DNA of 64,000 nucleotides from Methylobacterium sp. Leaf108 (GCF_001423265.1 NZ_LMND01000023.1:1-64000); one strand, 5' to 3'; counted from the stretch's first letter, positions 36,893 through 45,295 are shown. Numbers and translations are program-made. Notes: generated by a model not told the origin, from the sequence alone.

Positions 36893-37642
36893 ATGCCAGA
36901 CAAGCCGTCGTCGGTCGCTTCCCAGACAACTCGCCAGACGATCCACCAGGTACCCCGCCCCGCCGGGCCGACCATCGCGCTGTCCGACATCGACCTCAGC
37001 CTCGGGCGCGGGGCGGCCCGGGTCCATGTCCTGCGCGGCATTTCCCTCGATGTCGCGGCGGGCGAGGCGGTGGGCCTCGTCGGCCCGTCCGGATCGGGCA
37101 AGTCGACCCTGCTCATGGTGATGGCCGGGCTCGAGCGGCCCGATGCCGGGCGGATCGTGGTCGAAGGCACCGACCTCGGCGCTTTGAGCGAGGACGATCT
37201 GGCGCGGTTTCGCGGCCGGCGTATCGGCATCGTGTTCCAGGCCTTCCACCTCGTGCCGACCATGACGGCGATCGAGAACGTGGCCCTGCCCCTCGAACTC
37301 GCCGGCAAGGACGGGGCGCACGAGCGCGCCGCGGCGGAACTGGCGGCCGTCGGTCTCGGGCACCGGCTGCACCACTATCCGGCCCAGCTCTCGGGCGGCG
37401 AGCAGCAGAGGGTGGCGATCGCGCGGGCCATCGCCCCCGATCCGGCCATCCTCGTGGCGGACGAGCCCACCGGAAACCTGGACGAGACCACCGGCCGGCA
37501 GATCGTCGACCTGCTGTTCGCATTGAAACGCGACCGTGGCGCCACCCTCGTCCTCGTCACCCACGATCCGGGGCTGGCGCGGCTGTGCGATCGCACCGTC
37601 CGGCTGCGGTCCGGCCGGGTCGAGGAGGCCATGGCCGCGTGA
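36893..37642 (+). CDS. ABC transporter ATPase, YbbA/LolD type
   Basis: 249 residues from ATG 36893. Walker A GLVGPSGSGKSTLLMVMAGL, signature LSGGEQQRVAIARAIA, Walker B ILVADEPTGNLDETTG. The Q-loop is in GIVFQAFHLVPTMTAIENV. It belongs to the LolD/MacB/YbbA group that works with FtsX-type permeases rather than importers. The frame is open well upstream, but homology starts near PTIALSDIDLSLG. Its stop overlaps the GTG start of the permease gene. Location opposite the TesA-like esterase fits the ybbA-ybbP locus, whose substrate remains unsettled. Confidence 0.93.
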   Translation: MPDKPSSVASQTTRQTIHQVPRPAGPTIALSDIDLSLGRGAARVHVLRGISLDVAAGEAVGLVGPSGSGKSTLLMVMAGLERPDAGRIVVEGTDLGALSEDDLARFRGRRIGIVFQAFHLVPTMTAIENVALPLELAGKDGAHERAAAELAAVGLGHRLHHYPAQLSGGEQQRVAIARAIAPDPAILVADEPTGNLDETTGRQIVDLLFALKRDRGATLVLVTHDPGLARLCDRTVRLRSGRVEEAMAA

Positions 37643-40236
37643 GTACGCATCTGCAGGGTACCCTGGCTGAGGCCGCCCCGGCGCGCCGCCCGGCCTCTCC
37701 GAGCCGCCTTCCCCTCACCCTGCGCCTGGCGCTTCGCGAATTGCGCGGCGGGCTGTCGGGCTTTGCGGTGTTCCTCGCCTGCATCGCACTGGGCGTCGCG
37801 GCGATCGCCGGGGTCGCCTCCATCGCCGGCTCGCTCACGGACGGGCTCGGCCGCGAAGGCCGGCGCATCCTGGGCGGCGACCTCACCTACAGCCTGATCA
37901 ACCGCGCCGCGACGCCGGCCGAACTCGCGGCGCTGGAAGCGCAGGCGCCCGTCTCGGTGGTGACCACCCTGCGGGCCATGGCGCTGGCCGGCGACAAGGG
38001 CGCCGCCCTCGTCGAGATGAAGGCGGTGGGTGCCGATTATCCCGGTGCCGGGACCCTCGTCACCGATCCCGAACGGCCGCTGCAGGACCTCCTGGCGCAG
38101 GCCGACGGGGCCTTCGGCGTCGTCGTCGATCCGCTGCTCCTCACCCGCCTCGACCTCAAGGTCGGCGACCGCATCACCATCGCCGGGCAGCCGGTGGCGA
38201 TCCGGGCGACCCTCGTGTCGGAGCCCGACAAGATCGCCAACGGCATCGGCTTCGGGCCGCGCGTGCTGATCTCGCGGGCGGGCCTCGATGCCACGGGCCT
38301 GATCCAGCCCGGCAGCCTCAACCGGTTCAGCTACCGGCTGCAGGCGCCCGAGGCGAGCGAGGCGGAGCTCGTCGACAAGGCCGCCGCCATCGCTGCGGCG
38401 GCCCCCGATGCCGGCTGGGAGATGCGCGCGCGCACCAATGCCGACCCGCGGTTCGCCAAGAGCATCGAGCGGTTCACGCAGTTCCTGACGCTGGTGGGCC
38501 TCACCGCCCTCATCGTCGGTGGGGTCGGCGTCGCCAACGCCGTCCATGCCTTCGTCGAGCGCAAGCGCGGCTCCATCGCCACCCTCAAGAGCGTCGGCGC
38601 GCCCGGCGCCCAGGTGGTGGCGCTCTACCTGACGCAGGTGATGCTGATCGCCACCCTCGGCACCCTGATCGGCCTCGTGATCGGGGCCGGCCTGCCGTTC
38701 GCCCTCGACGCCCTGTTCCGGAACGACCTGCCCCTGCCCCTCGACCCGACCCTGTCGCCGGGGGAACTCGCCCTCGCGGCGGCCTACGGCCTGCTGACGG
38801 CGCTCGCCTTCGCCATCGTCCCCCTCGGGCGGGCCCACGACGTGCCGGTGTCGGGCCTGTTCCGCGACGTGGTCGACCCGAGCGCGGCGCGGACCCGCCT
38901 GCGCTACCGCCTGATCCTCGCCGGCGCGGTGGCGGCCCTGGTCGCCCTCTCGCTGGTCACCGCCTTCGACCGGCGCGTGGCGCTGATCTTCATCGCGGCG
39001 GCCGGGCTCGCCTTCGGCCTCCTGCGGCTCGTCGCCATCGGCGTGATGGCCGGAGCCAGGCGCCTGCCGCGCCCGCGCTTCGCCGCGCCCCGGATGGCCC
39101 TGGCCAACCTCCATCGTCCCGGCGCCCTGACGCCGGCGATCGTGCTCTCGCTCGGGCTCGGGGTCACGCTCCTGGTGACCTTGAGCCTCATCGACGTCAA
39201 CGTCCGGCGCACCCTCACGAACTCGCTGCCCGCGCGCGCGCCCAACCTGTTCTTCCTCGACATCCCCTCGGCCGACGCCGACGCGTTCCACGACTTTCTC
39301 GGGAAGCAGGCGTCGGGTGCCAAGATCGAGCGGGTGCCGATGATGCGCGGGCGCATCGCCGCCCTCAACGGCGTGCCCGCCGGGCAGATCAAGGCGCCGG
39401 ACGATGCCGCCTGGGTCCTCGACGGCGACCGCGGCATCACCTACGCGGCAGACCTGCCGGAGGGGTCGAAGCTGGTCGCCGGTACCTGGTGGGACGCCGA
39501 GGCGGCCCGCACGCCGCTGGTCTCCTTCGACGCCGAACTCGCGCGCCGCCTCGACCTCTCTGTAGGCGACACCGTGAGCGTGAACGTGCTCGGGCGGACC
39601 CTGACCGCCACCATCGCCAACCTGCGCAAGGTCGAATGGCGCAACCTCGGCATCAACTTCGTGATGGTGTTCTCGCCCGGCACCTTCCGGGGGGCGCCCC
39701 ATTCCGACCTCGCCACCCTGACCCTCGCGGGCGGGCCGGACGCCAAGGCCGAGGCGGTGATCCTGCGCGACGTCGCCCGCGCCTTCCCCTCGGTGACCAG
39801 CGTGCGGGTGAAGGACGCCCTCGACGCGGTCAACGACATCGTCGGCAAGCTCGTCCTGGCGATCCGCGGCGCCAGCGGGGTCGCGGTGGTGGCGAGCCTG
39901 TTCGTCCTGGCCGGCGCCATCGCCGCCGGTCACCGGGCCCGCCTCTACGACGCGGTGGTGCTCAAGACGCTGGGCGCCACCCGTTGGCGGCTCCTCCACG
40001 CCTATGCCCTCGAATACGGGGCGCTCGGCGCGGTCACGGCGGTGTTCGGGCTCCTGGCCGGCACGCTGGCGGGCTGGGTCATCGTGACGAAGGTGATGAA
40101 GCTCGACTTCGCCCTCGATCTGTCGGGCGCCCTGGTCGCGGCCGGCCTCGCCGTGGTGTTCGCGATCGTGCTGGGCCTGGCCGGCACCTGGCGCATCCTC
40201 GGCCAGAAGCCGGCGCCCTACCTGCGCCAGTTCTGA
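37639..40236 (+). CDS. ABC transporter permease, YbbP/FtsX type
   Basis: 865 residues from GTG 37639 (GTGA overlap with the ATPase gene). Large MacB/FtsX-type permease: one membrane segment near residue 45 (LSGFAVFLACIALGVAAIAG), a periplasmic domain of ~230 residues, then membrane segments around VGLTALIVGGVGVANAVHAF, a second half with another large periplasmic loop (from LTNSLPARAPNLFFLDIPSA), and a final FtsX block ending in WRILGQKPAPYLRQF. Matches E. coli YbbP in size and layout. Probably exports or extracts an envelope lipid or lipoprotein; unproven. Confidence 0.92.
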   Translation: MSTHLQGTLAEAAPARRPASPSRLPLTLRLALRELRGGLSGFAVFLACIALGVAAIAGVASIAGSLTDGLGREGRRILGGDLTYSLINRAATPAELAALEAQAPVSVVTTLRAMALAGDKGAALVEMKAVGADYPGAGTLVTDPERPLQDLLAQADGAFGVVVDPLLLTRLDLKVGDRITIAGQPVAIRATLVSEPDKIANGIGFGPRVLISRAGLDATGLIQPGSLNRFSYRLQAPEASEAELVDKAAAIAAAAPDAGWEMRARTNADPRFAKSIERFTQFLTLVGLTALIVGGVGVANAVHAFVERKRGSIATLKSVGAPGAQVVALYLTQVMLIATLGTLIGLVIGAGLPFALDALFRNDLPLPLDPTLSPGELALAAAYGLLTALAFAIVPLGRAHDVPVSGLFRDVVDPSAARTRLRYRLILAGAVAALVALSLVTAFDRRVALIFIAAAGLAFGLLRLVAIGVMAGARRLPRPRFAAPRMALANLHRPGALTPAIVLSLGLGVTLLVTLSLIDVNVRRTLTNSLPARAPNLFFLDIPSADADAFHDFLGKQASGAKIERVPMMRGRIAALNGVPAGQIKAPDDAAWVLDGDRGITYAADLPEGSKLVAGTWWDAEAARTPLVSFDAELARRLDLSVGDTVSVNVLGRTLTATIANLRKVEWRNLGINFVMVFSPGTFRGAPHSDLATLTLAGGPDAKAEAVILRDVARAFPSVTSVRVKDALDAVNDIVGKLVLAIRGASGVAVVASLFVLAGAIAAGHRARLYDAVVLKTLGATRWRLLHAYALEYGALGAVTAVFGLLAGTLAGWVIVTKVMKLDFALDLSGALVAAGLAVVFAIVLGLAGTWRILGQKPAPYLRQF

Positions 40237-40253
40237 GGGCGTCGCGTCCGACG

Positions 40254-41978
40254 CTATTCCGCGGCGTCGAGCATCACCGCCTGCAGCCTCGGCGCGGCCG
40301 GGCCGTCCTTGCGGCCGGACCGCAGCGGCGCGATGTCGACCCGGTTGCGGCCTGCCTGCTTGGCCTTGTAGAGGGCCGCGTCGGCGGAACGTACGAGGTC
40401 GGTGGTCCCGCTGGCGGTGGCCGGGATCGACGAGACGCCGAACGAGGCCGAAACCGTCGCCCCGCGCTGGCCCGACAGCGCCTCGATCCGCTGGCGGATC
40501 ACTTCGGCCTTGTCGGCGGCGTTCTCCAGGTCGCAATCGGGCATCAGCACGATCATCTCCTCGCCGCCGTAGCGGCAGGCGACATCGGTCTCGCGCAGGG
40601 CGCCCACGATGGCGCCGGCGGCCTCGCGCAGCACCGCGTCGCCGGTGGCGTGGCCGTGCTCGTCGTTGAGCCGCTTGAAGTGGTCGAGGTCGATCATGAT
40701 CACCGCGAGCCTGCGGTTCTCGCGCTCGGCCAGGCGCACGAAGCGGTCGAGGCTGTCCTCCATGTAGCGGCGGTTGTAGAGGCCGGTGAGCGGGTCGCGC
40801 AGGGCCTGGTTGCGCAGCTTTTCCCGCAGCGACAGGTTCGAGAGGGCGAGCGACATCGCATCGGCCATGGCGAGGCCCAGCGGCGAAGCCGCGGTGACAC
40901 GCGCCTCCGCCTCCGGTCCGTCGGCGAAGATCTGCAGCAGGCCGAGGATCTCGCCGCGGGCGATCATCGGGATCTCGACGAGGGTGCTGCCCGGCACGTG
41001 GTGCTCGCAGCACAGGCCGAGGCCGGCCGCGCCGTTGCGGTGCGGCTTGCCGCGCTTGAGCGCCCAGCACTGGTCGAGGCCGATCATCGCCGGCAGCGAC
41101 CGCTCGGCGGGGATGTCCCAGGACGTCGAGAGGGTCAGCCGGTCGCGCGAGTTGTTGAAGACGTAGAGGGCGCCGCCGAGGCCGGGGATGAGTTCGCCCG
41201 CCGTCGCCCGCAGCACGGCGTTGGCGTCGAGGTGGTTGGCGGCGCTCTGGAGCATGTCCGTCATGTCGAACAGGCGCTTCACCTGGCGCCGCGACGAGGT
41301 CGCCTCGGCGATGGCCGCGGCGCGCCCCTGCGCCTCGCGGGCCGCCGACAGCACCGCCAGCAGCATCAGGACGCCGATCAGGACCTGGAACCCCATCACG
41401 CTGAGGGTGCCGGCCTCGATGCGGTTCTCGTAGGCCGTGAACTGCCCGTTCAGCTGGGCGAGGAAGGCGTCGGTGGCCGCGTGCAGGCCGTCGGAGGCGA
41501 TCGTCGCCCGGCGCTGCGCCAGGAGGGCCTGGGCTTCGCCGCGCCGGCCCGCCTGGATCAGGTCGATCGCCTCGCGCCAGGTGGAATCGAGCCGGTCGAG
41601 GAGTACCGTGGCGCCGTCCGCGTCGCCCGCCGCCTCCAGTACCGGGGCGAGGACGGCGGCATACTCCTGTTTCCTGACCCGCAGCGTCTCCAGCGCGCGT
41701 GCCTGGAGAGAGCCGCTGCCGTCGTCGGGTCCGAAGGCGCGATGGAAGACGTGCGCCGCCGCGTCGGCCACGGCCTCCTGCGCGATCCGGACCTGGCGGC
41801 CGCCCTCGCGCAGGTCGATCAGGGTCCGGCGCTGCGTGTTGGTGAAGATGAAGCTCGCCAGCACCGCCGCGAGCATGGCCAGCACGAGCCCGCCCTGCAG
41901 GATCAGGCGGAACTGCGGCCCGAGGCTGCGCGCGGGCGGGACTGCATCGGCTCTCTCAGGCGTGAGTACAGTCTGCAT
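40254..41978 (-). CDS. Membrane diguanylate cyclase with GAF and GGDEF domains
   Basis: 574 residues from ATG 41978. Two membrane segments (about 25-46 and 190-212) bracket a periplasmic helical sensor domain. A GAF domain (about 240-380, QSAANHLDANAVLRATAGEL onward) and a GGDEF domain follow. The active-site loop reads RYGGEEMIVLMP near residue 471: GGEEM rather than GG(D/E)EF. The inhibitory I-site RETD lies exactly five residues before it. DHFKRLNDEHGHATGDAVLR is intact, so it is probably an active c-di-GMP synthase under product inhibition. An in-frame ATG at 42104 is possible but covers the divergent promoter region. Confidence 0.92.
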   Translation of the reverse strand: MQTVLTPERADAVPPARSLGPQFRLILQGGLVLAMLAAVLASFIFTNTQRRTLIDLREGGRQVRIAQEAVADAAAHVFHRAFGPDDGSGSLQARALETLRVRKQEYAAVLAPVLEAAGDADGATVLLDRLDSTWREAIDLIQAGRRGEAQALLAQRRATIASDGLHAATDAFLAQLNGQFTAYENRIEAGTLSVMGFQVLIGVLMLLAVLSAAREAQGRAAAIAEATSSRRQVKRLFDMTDMLQSAANHLDANAVLRATAGELIPGLGGALYVFNNSRDRLTLSTSWDIPAERSLPAMIGLDQCWALKRGKPHRNGAAGLGLCCEHHVPGSTLVEIPMIARGEILGLLQIFADGPEAEARVTAASPLGLAMADAMSLALSNLSLREKLRNQALRDPLTGLYNRRYMEDSLDRFVRLAERENRRLAVIMIDLDHFKRLNDEHGHATGDAVLREAAGAIVGALRETDVACRYGGEEMIVLMPDCDLENAADKAEVIRQRIEALSGQRGATVSASFGVSSIPATASGTTDLVRSADAALYKAKQAGRNRVDIAPLRSGRKDGPAAPRLQAVMLDAAE

Positions 41979-42363
41979 CGTCGCGATGTCTCCCCGCCGA
42001 AACGATAGACCGGACGACGATGGGCCGTGAGCGGGATGTTGAGGGACGCTTAACGAAGATCCGAAATCCCCTCGCGTTTTTCTTTCAAAAGAGACAGATC
42101 TCAACGATGTCGCGTCGTCGCCGCGTGGACGGTCGGCCGAGACCGCGTTTTGCCTGGCGGGACCGGGTTTAATCCCCGATGCGGCAAATAAAAACAGGGC
42201 GGCGACGACGGGAATCCCGTCGTCGCACGTGCAATGTCCCTCTTGTGCGGGACGGCGCGACCGAACATATTTGGGATCGAGGCGCCGCAGGGTGCCAGAG
42301 GCGGTGTGCGTGAGCCTCGATTTTCGAAATCACACGCTGAGAGAGTTTCCAAAGGAATCTCCC
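41979..42363. other. 385-bp divergent promoter region with a perfect hairpin
   Basis: Separates the diguanylate cyclase gene (minus) from the BI-1 family gene (plus), so it should carry both promoters. A perfect 11-bp hairpin GCGACGACGGG/CCCGTCGTCGC with a 3-nt loop lies at 42202-42226. On the minus strand it is followed after six bases by TTTTT, so it could terminate a short minus-strand transcript. No gene recognised. Confidence 0.6.
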
Positions 42364-43134
42364 ATGGCATTCGACAACAGCCCCTTCCGCTACGGAAGCC
42401 AGCAGCAGACCGGCTACGCCGGCACCCAGGTCGACGTCGACCAGGGCCTGCGCACCTTCATGCTCGGCGTCTACAACAACATGGTCATCGGTCTCGGCAT
42501 TTCGGGATTGGTGGCGCTCGGCCTCAACATGGCCGCCACGGCACAGACCACCACGGGCAAGGTCGCCCTGACCCCGTTCGGCCAGATGCTCTACACCAGC
42601 CCCTTCAAGTGGGTGCTGATGCTGGCGCCGCTGGCGTTCATCTTCTTCTTCTCGTTCCGGATGGACCGGATGTCGGCCGCCTCGGCGCGCACGATGTTCT
42701 TCGCCTTCGCGGCGGTGATGGGCGCCTCGATGTCGACGCTGCTGCTCGTGTTCACGGGTGCCAGCGTGGTGCGGGTGTTCTTCATCACGGCGGCGACGTT
42801 CGGTGGCCTGAGCCTCTACGGCTACACCACCAAGCGCAGCCTGTCGGGCATGGGCTCGTTCCTGATCATGGGCCTGATCGGCCTGATCATCGCCTCGCTG
42901 GTAAACATCTTCCTCGCCTCGAGCGCGCTGCAGTTCGCGATCTCGGTGATCGGCGTGCTGATCTTCGCCGGCCTGACCGCCTACGACACGCAGAAGCTCA
43001 AGGAGATGTTCCTCTACAGCGGCGCGGATGCCGAAGGCGCCGCCAAGCTCTCGGTGAACGGTGCCCTGACGCTCTATCTGGACTTCATCAACATGTTCCA
43101 GATGCTGCTGTCGCTGCTGGGTGACCGCCGCTAA
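42364..43134 (+). CDS. Bax inhibitor-1 / YccA family membrane protein
   Basis: 256 residues from ATG 42364, with AAAGGAATC as ribosome-binding site. Seven hydrophobic segments, e.g. FKWVLMLAPLAFIFFFSFRM, ARTMFFAFAAVMGASMSTLL, FGGLSLYGYTTKRSLSGMGS, SFLIMGLIGLIIASLVNIFL. The conserved C-terminal block is IFAGLTAYDTQKLKEMF, with the acidic residues proposed to control proton/calcium leak in BsYetJ-type proteins. Role in bacteria is uncertain (membrane stress, ion leak, FtsH substrate). Monocistronic: a clear terminator follows after 19 bp. Confidence 0.95.
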   Translation: MAFDNSPFRYGSQQQTGYAGTQVDVDQGLRTFMLGVYNNMVIGLGISGLVALGLNMAATAQTTTGKVALTPFGQMLYTSPFKWVLMLAPLAFIFFFSFRMDRMSAASARTMFFAFAAVMGASMSTLLLVFTGASVVRVFFITAATFGGLSLYGYTTKRSLSGMGSFLIMGLIGLIIASLVNIFLASSALQFAISVIGVLIFAGLTAYDTQKLKEMFLYSGADAEGAAKLSVNGALTLYLDFINMFQMLLSLLGDRR

Positions 43135-43153
43135 GCGCTCCACCGATACGAAG

Positions 43154-43182
43154 AAGCCCCGGTGAGAACCGGGGCTTTTTTT
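43154..43182 (+). terminator. Intrinsic terminator after the BI-1 family gene
   Basis: Stem AAGCCCCGG/CCGGGGCTT with a TGAGAA loop, followed by a run of seven T. Strong intrinsic terminator 19 bp after the stop. Confidence 0.95.
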
Positions 43183-43224
43183 ATGCGCGGGCCGGTGCTG
43201 CGTTCGGCGTGACCCGCATGTTGG

Positions 43225-43599
43225 TCACACCGCCCGCAGGGGCTTGTCGAGCACCGCCAGCACGCGGGCGAGGTCGTGCCCGCGCTTCATCACGAGGCCG
43301 GTGGCGGCGACGACCGCATAGGCACCCTGGCGCCGGGCCAGCCTCGGGTCCTTCTCGACGCGGTACAGCGGCATCTCCGACGTGCGGCGGTAGATCGAGA
43401 ACACCGCCTTGTCCCGGCGGAAATCGATGGCGTAGTCGCGCCATTCTCCCTCGGCGACCCGGCGCCCGTAGAGATCGAAGATGGCGCGCAGTTCCGTGCG
43501 GTCGAAGGTGACCTGGGCGACGACGGGTGGCACGGGGAAGGGAACGACGCTGCCGCTGGGGTCCGTCTGTCTCTGGTCGCCGCCCGTCCTCTCGCTCAA
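43225..43599 (-). CDS. DUF2794 family protein
   Basis: 124 residues from TTG 43599 (LSERTGGDQRQTD), preceded by GAGGAGCCAGGA, a strong ribosome-binding site that decides the start. In-frame ATG 43683 would add 28 residues of low-quality sequence. The conserved part is VTFDRTELRAIFDLYGRRVA, EWRDYAIDFRRDKAVFSIYR and a basic C-terminus. DUF2794 is an alphaproteobacterial family of unknown function. Small, soluble, no signal peptide. Divergent from the candidate small RNA and bluB. Confidence 0.85.
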   Translation of the reverse strand: MSERTGGDQRQTDPSGSVVPFPVPPVVAQVTFDRTELRAIFDLYGRRVAEGEWRDYAIDFRRDKAVFSIYRRTSEMPLYRVEKDPRLARRQGAYAVVAATGLVMKRGHDLARVLAVLDKPLRAV

Positions 43600-43711
43600 T
43601 CCTGGCTCCTCGGTTCGCGGTCGTCGGTTCTTGGGATGATGGGCCGGCGGCCGGCGGCCCGCAAGGGTTGCCGCCGGAAACACGGACCACGATTCCGCCG
43701 TGTTGGCGCCC

Positions 43712-43740
43712 TTGACAAGCCTTCATGAGAAGCCATCCCT
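43712..43740 (+). promoter_or_regulatory. Candidate promoter of the 43746 small RNA
   Basis: A perfect TTGACA (43712-43717) is followed after 16-17 bp by CATCCC/ATCCCT (43734-43740). The initiation site predicted about 6 bp further on coincides with the base of the long RNA stem. The -35 is consensus; the -10 is poor, as often in GC-rich alphaproteobacteria. Confidence 0.5.
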
Positions 43741-43745
43741 GTGAC

Positions 43746-43895
43746 GGAACCTCGTCGGTTCCGATGGCCGGATCGTCCCCCGATCTTCTACGGTCCCCCA
43801 GCCTTTCGGGGGGTGCCCGGCCCTTCGGACCGACACTCCAGAGGTTTCGAGACCCAAGGACTTCAGGCCGCCTCTTCGGAGTGCGGCCTTTTTTT
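43746..43895 (+). ncRNA. Candidate rod-shaped small RNA with own promoter and terminator
   Basis: About 150 nt. Three helices stack into one long hairpin: GGAACCTC (43746-43753) with GAGGTTTC (43841-43848); GTCGGtTCC (43754-43762) with GGACCGAC (43827-43834); GGCCGG (43766-43771) with CCGGCC (43817-43822). The apex can form CCCCC/GGGGG around AGCCTTTC. The 3' end is an intrinsic terminator: AGGCCGC-CTC-TTCG-GAG-T-GCGGCCT (43865-43889) and seven T. A consensus TTGACA lies at 43712. The rod with internal loops recalls 6S RNA (SsrS) in size and shape, but I cannot confirm the family. It lacks the GGAAGCAGCC loop sequence of SRP RNA. Confidence 0.6.
43865..43895 (+). terminator. Intrinsic terminator of the candidate small RNA
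   Basis: Stem AGGCCGC-CTC / GAG-T-GCGGCCT with UUCG tetraloop, then TTTTTTT (43889-43895). No protein gene on the plus strand ends upstream of it within 700 bp, which is the main argument that it belongs to a non-coding transcript. Confidence 0.88.
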
Positions 43896-43968
43896 CGGAT
43901 CGATGCTGCGCCCTCCGCCGGCGTTTCGGGTATGCACGAGGGACGGGAGACGGGGCGCGGGACGGGTC

Positions 43969-44601
43969 GTGGTGCAATTCGATGCGGGTTTCCGGGCCGC
44001 CCTGGCGGATCTCGTCGCCTGGCGCCGCGACGTGCGCCGGTTCCGCGTCGATCCGGTGCCCGAGGCCGTGCTGCGCGAGTGCCTCGCCATGGCGTCCTCC
44101 AGCCCCTCGGTGGGCAACAGCCAGCCCTGGCGCTTCGTGAGGGTCGCCGATCCCGCCCGCCGTGCGGCGGTGGCCGCGAGCTTCGAGCGCTGCAACGCGG
44201 CGGCCGCCGCGAGCTACCCCGATGCCCGGCGCGCCGCCTATGCCCGCCTCAAGCTCGCCGGCCTGCGCGAGGCGCCGGTCCATCTGGCCGTGTTCTGCGA
44301 TGCCGTCACGCCCATCGGCCACGGCCTCGGGCGGGCGACCATGCCCGAGATGCTGCGCTACTCCGTGGTCTGCGCGGTGCAGACCTTCTGGCTGGCCGCC
44401 CGCGCCCACGGACTCGGCGTCGGCTGGGTCTCGATCCTCGAACCTGCCGAAGTGGCGGCCTGCCTCGACCTCCCCCCGGCCTACGAACTGGTGGCCTATC
44501 TCTGCGTCGGCTATCCGATCGAGGAGCACCTCGACCCGGAACTCATTCGCCACGGCTGGCAGGAGCGGACCGCAGACGCCGACCGCCTGATCGAGCGATG
44601 A
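43969..44601 (+). CDS. bluB: 5,6-dimethylbenzimidazole synthase BluB
   Basis: 210 residues from GTG 43969 (MVQFDAGFRAAL); GTG 43972 or ATG 43903 are alternatives, the latter having no ribosome-binding site behind the terminator. BluB fragments reduced FMN with O2 to make the lower ligand of vitamin B12. Nitroreductase-like fold; RRDVRRFRVDPVPEAVL, ASSSPSVGNSQPWRFVRVAD, AARAHGLGVGWVSILEPAEV and the end VGYPIEEHLDPELIRHGWQE are the BluB pattern. No other cobalamin genes are adjacent and I see no B12 riboswitch before it. Confidence 0.9.
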   Translation: MVQFDAGFRAALADLVAWRRDVRRFRVDPVPEAVLRECLAMASSSPSVGNSQPWRFVRVADPARRAAVAASFERCNAAAAASYPDARRAAYARLKLAGLREAPVHLAVFCDAVTPIGHGLGRATMPEMLRYSVVCAVQTFWLAARAHGLGVGWVSILEPAEVAACLDLPPAYELVAYLCVGYPIEEHLDPELIRHGWQERTADADRLIER

Positions 44602-44643
44602 CGCCGTCGTGGTGAGCGAAGGTTTAAAGCCGAACCTCGATTT

Positions 44644-44677
44644 ATCACGATCGTCGAGCGATGCTTTTGATCGTGAT
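44644..44677. repeat. Inverted repeat ATCACGATC-N16-GATCGTGAT
   Basis: Perfect 9-bp arms (44644-44652 and 44669-44677) in the 178-bp gap between bluB and the second L,D-transpeptidase gene, 103 bp before its ATG. No T-run follows, so operator or structural element rather than terminator. Binding factor unknown. Confidence 0.6.
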
Positions 44678-44779
44678 TGTCGAAACACGGGGACGGCCCC
44701 CGCCCAGTAACCGGACCGACAATCGCGAACGGCGATGGTCCCTGGACTTGCGGTGACGCTTGGACAGGGAGACGGATCG

Positions 44780-45283
44780 ATGATCGGGCGGATGGGTGTG
44801 TGGGCGATTCTTACTGGCGCGGCGCTGATGGGATCGCCGCTGCAGGCGCGGGAGGTGGTGGCCTTCTCCGAAGGGGTGTCGCCGGGCACCGTCGTGGTGC
44901 GGACGGCCGAGCGCCGGCTCTACCTCGTCAACGGCGACGGCACCGCGATCCGCTATCCCGTCGCGGTGGGCAAGCCCGGCAAGCAATGGTCCGGGGCGAC
45001 GCGCATCGACGGCAAGTACGTCGCGCCGGCCTGGTCGCCGCCCGCTGAGGTCAAGCGCGACAACCCGCGCCTGCCCGACGTGATCGCCGGCGGCTCGCCG
45101 AGCAACCCGATGGGGGCCGCCGCCATGACGCTGGCGGGGGGGCAATACGCCATCCACGGCACCAACCGGCCGAGCTCGGTCGGCACCTACGCGTCCTATG
45201 GCTGCATCCGCATGTACAACCAGGACGTGGTCGACCTGTTCGACCGGGTCGACGTCGGCACGCAGGTCTACGTCACGCGCTGA
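44780..45283 (+). CDS. L,D-transpeptidase, short form, motif variant
   Basis: 167 residues from ATG 44780, preceded by AGGGAGA. A signal peptide (GVWAILTGAALMGSPLQA) is followed almost directly by the YkuD domain: PGTVVVRTAERRLYLVNGDG, GKQWSGATRIDGKYVAPAWS, YAIHGTNRP and the active site YASYGCIRMYNQDVV with Cys142. The residue before Gly-Cys is Tyr, where the textbook motif has His. The protein is closely similar in layout to the L,D-transpeptidase at the right end of the window. The frame extends upstream to 44735, but the signal peptide and ribosome-binding site favour 44780. Confidence 0.93.
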   Translation: MIGRMGVWAILTGAALMGSPLQAREVVAFSEGVSPGTVVVRTAERRLYLVNGDGTAIRYPVAVGKPGKQWSGATRIDGKYVAPAWSPPAEVKRDNPRLPDVIAGGSPSNPMGAAAMTLAGGQYAIHGTNRPSSVGTYASYGCIRMYNQDVVDLFDRVDVGTQVYVTR

Positions 45284-45295
45284 GGCCGGGCCCCG

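Noticed and set aside
37375-41070. Very long open frame on the minus strand across the YbbA/YbbP genes
   Set aside because: Antisense shadow of strongly GC-biased genes; its translation is repetitive Arg/Gly/Asp/His sequence without domains, and the plus-strand genes are unmistakable.
43841-43852. T-loop-like GGTTTCGAGACC suggesting a tRNA 3' half
   Set aside because: No acceptor, D or anticodon arm can be built around it; it pairs better in the long rod structure.
43746-43895. SRP (4.5S) RNA as identity of the candidate small RNA
   Set aside because: The conserved domain IV sequence with GGAAGCAGCC-type loop is absent.
43741-43968. N-terminal extension of BluB from ATG 43741
   Set aside because: The extension runs through the candidate RNA and its terminator, has no homology, and BluB similarity begins after 43969.
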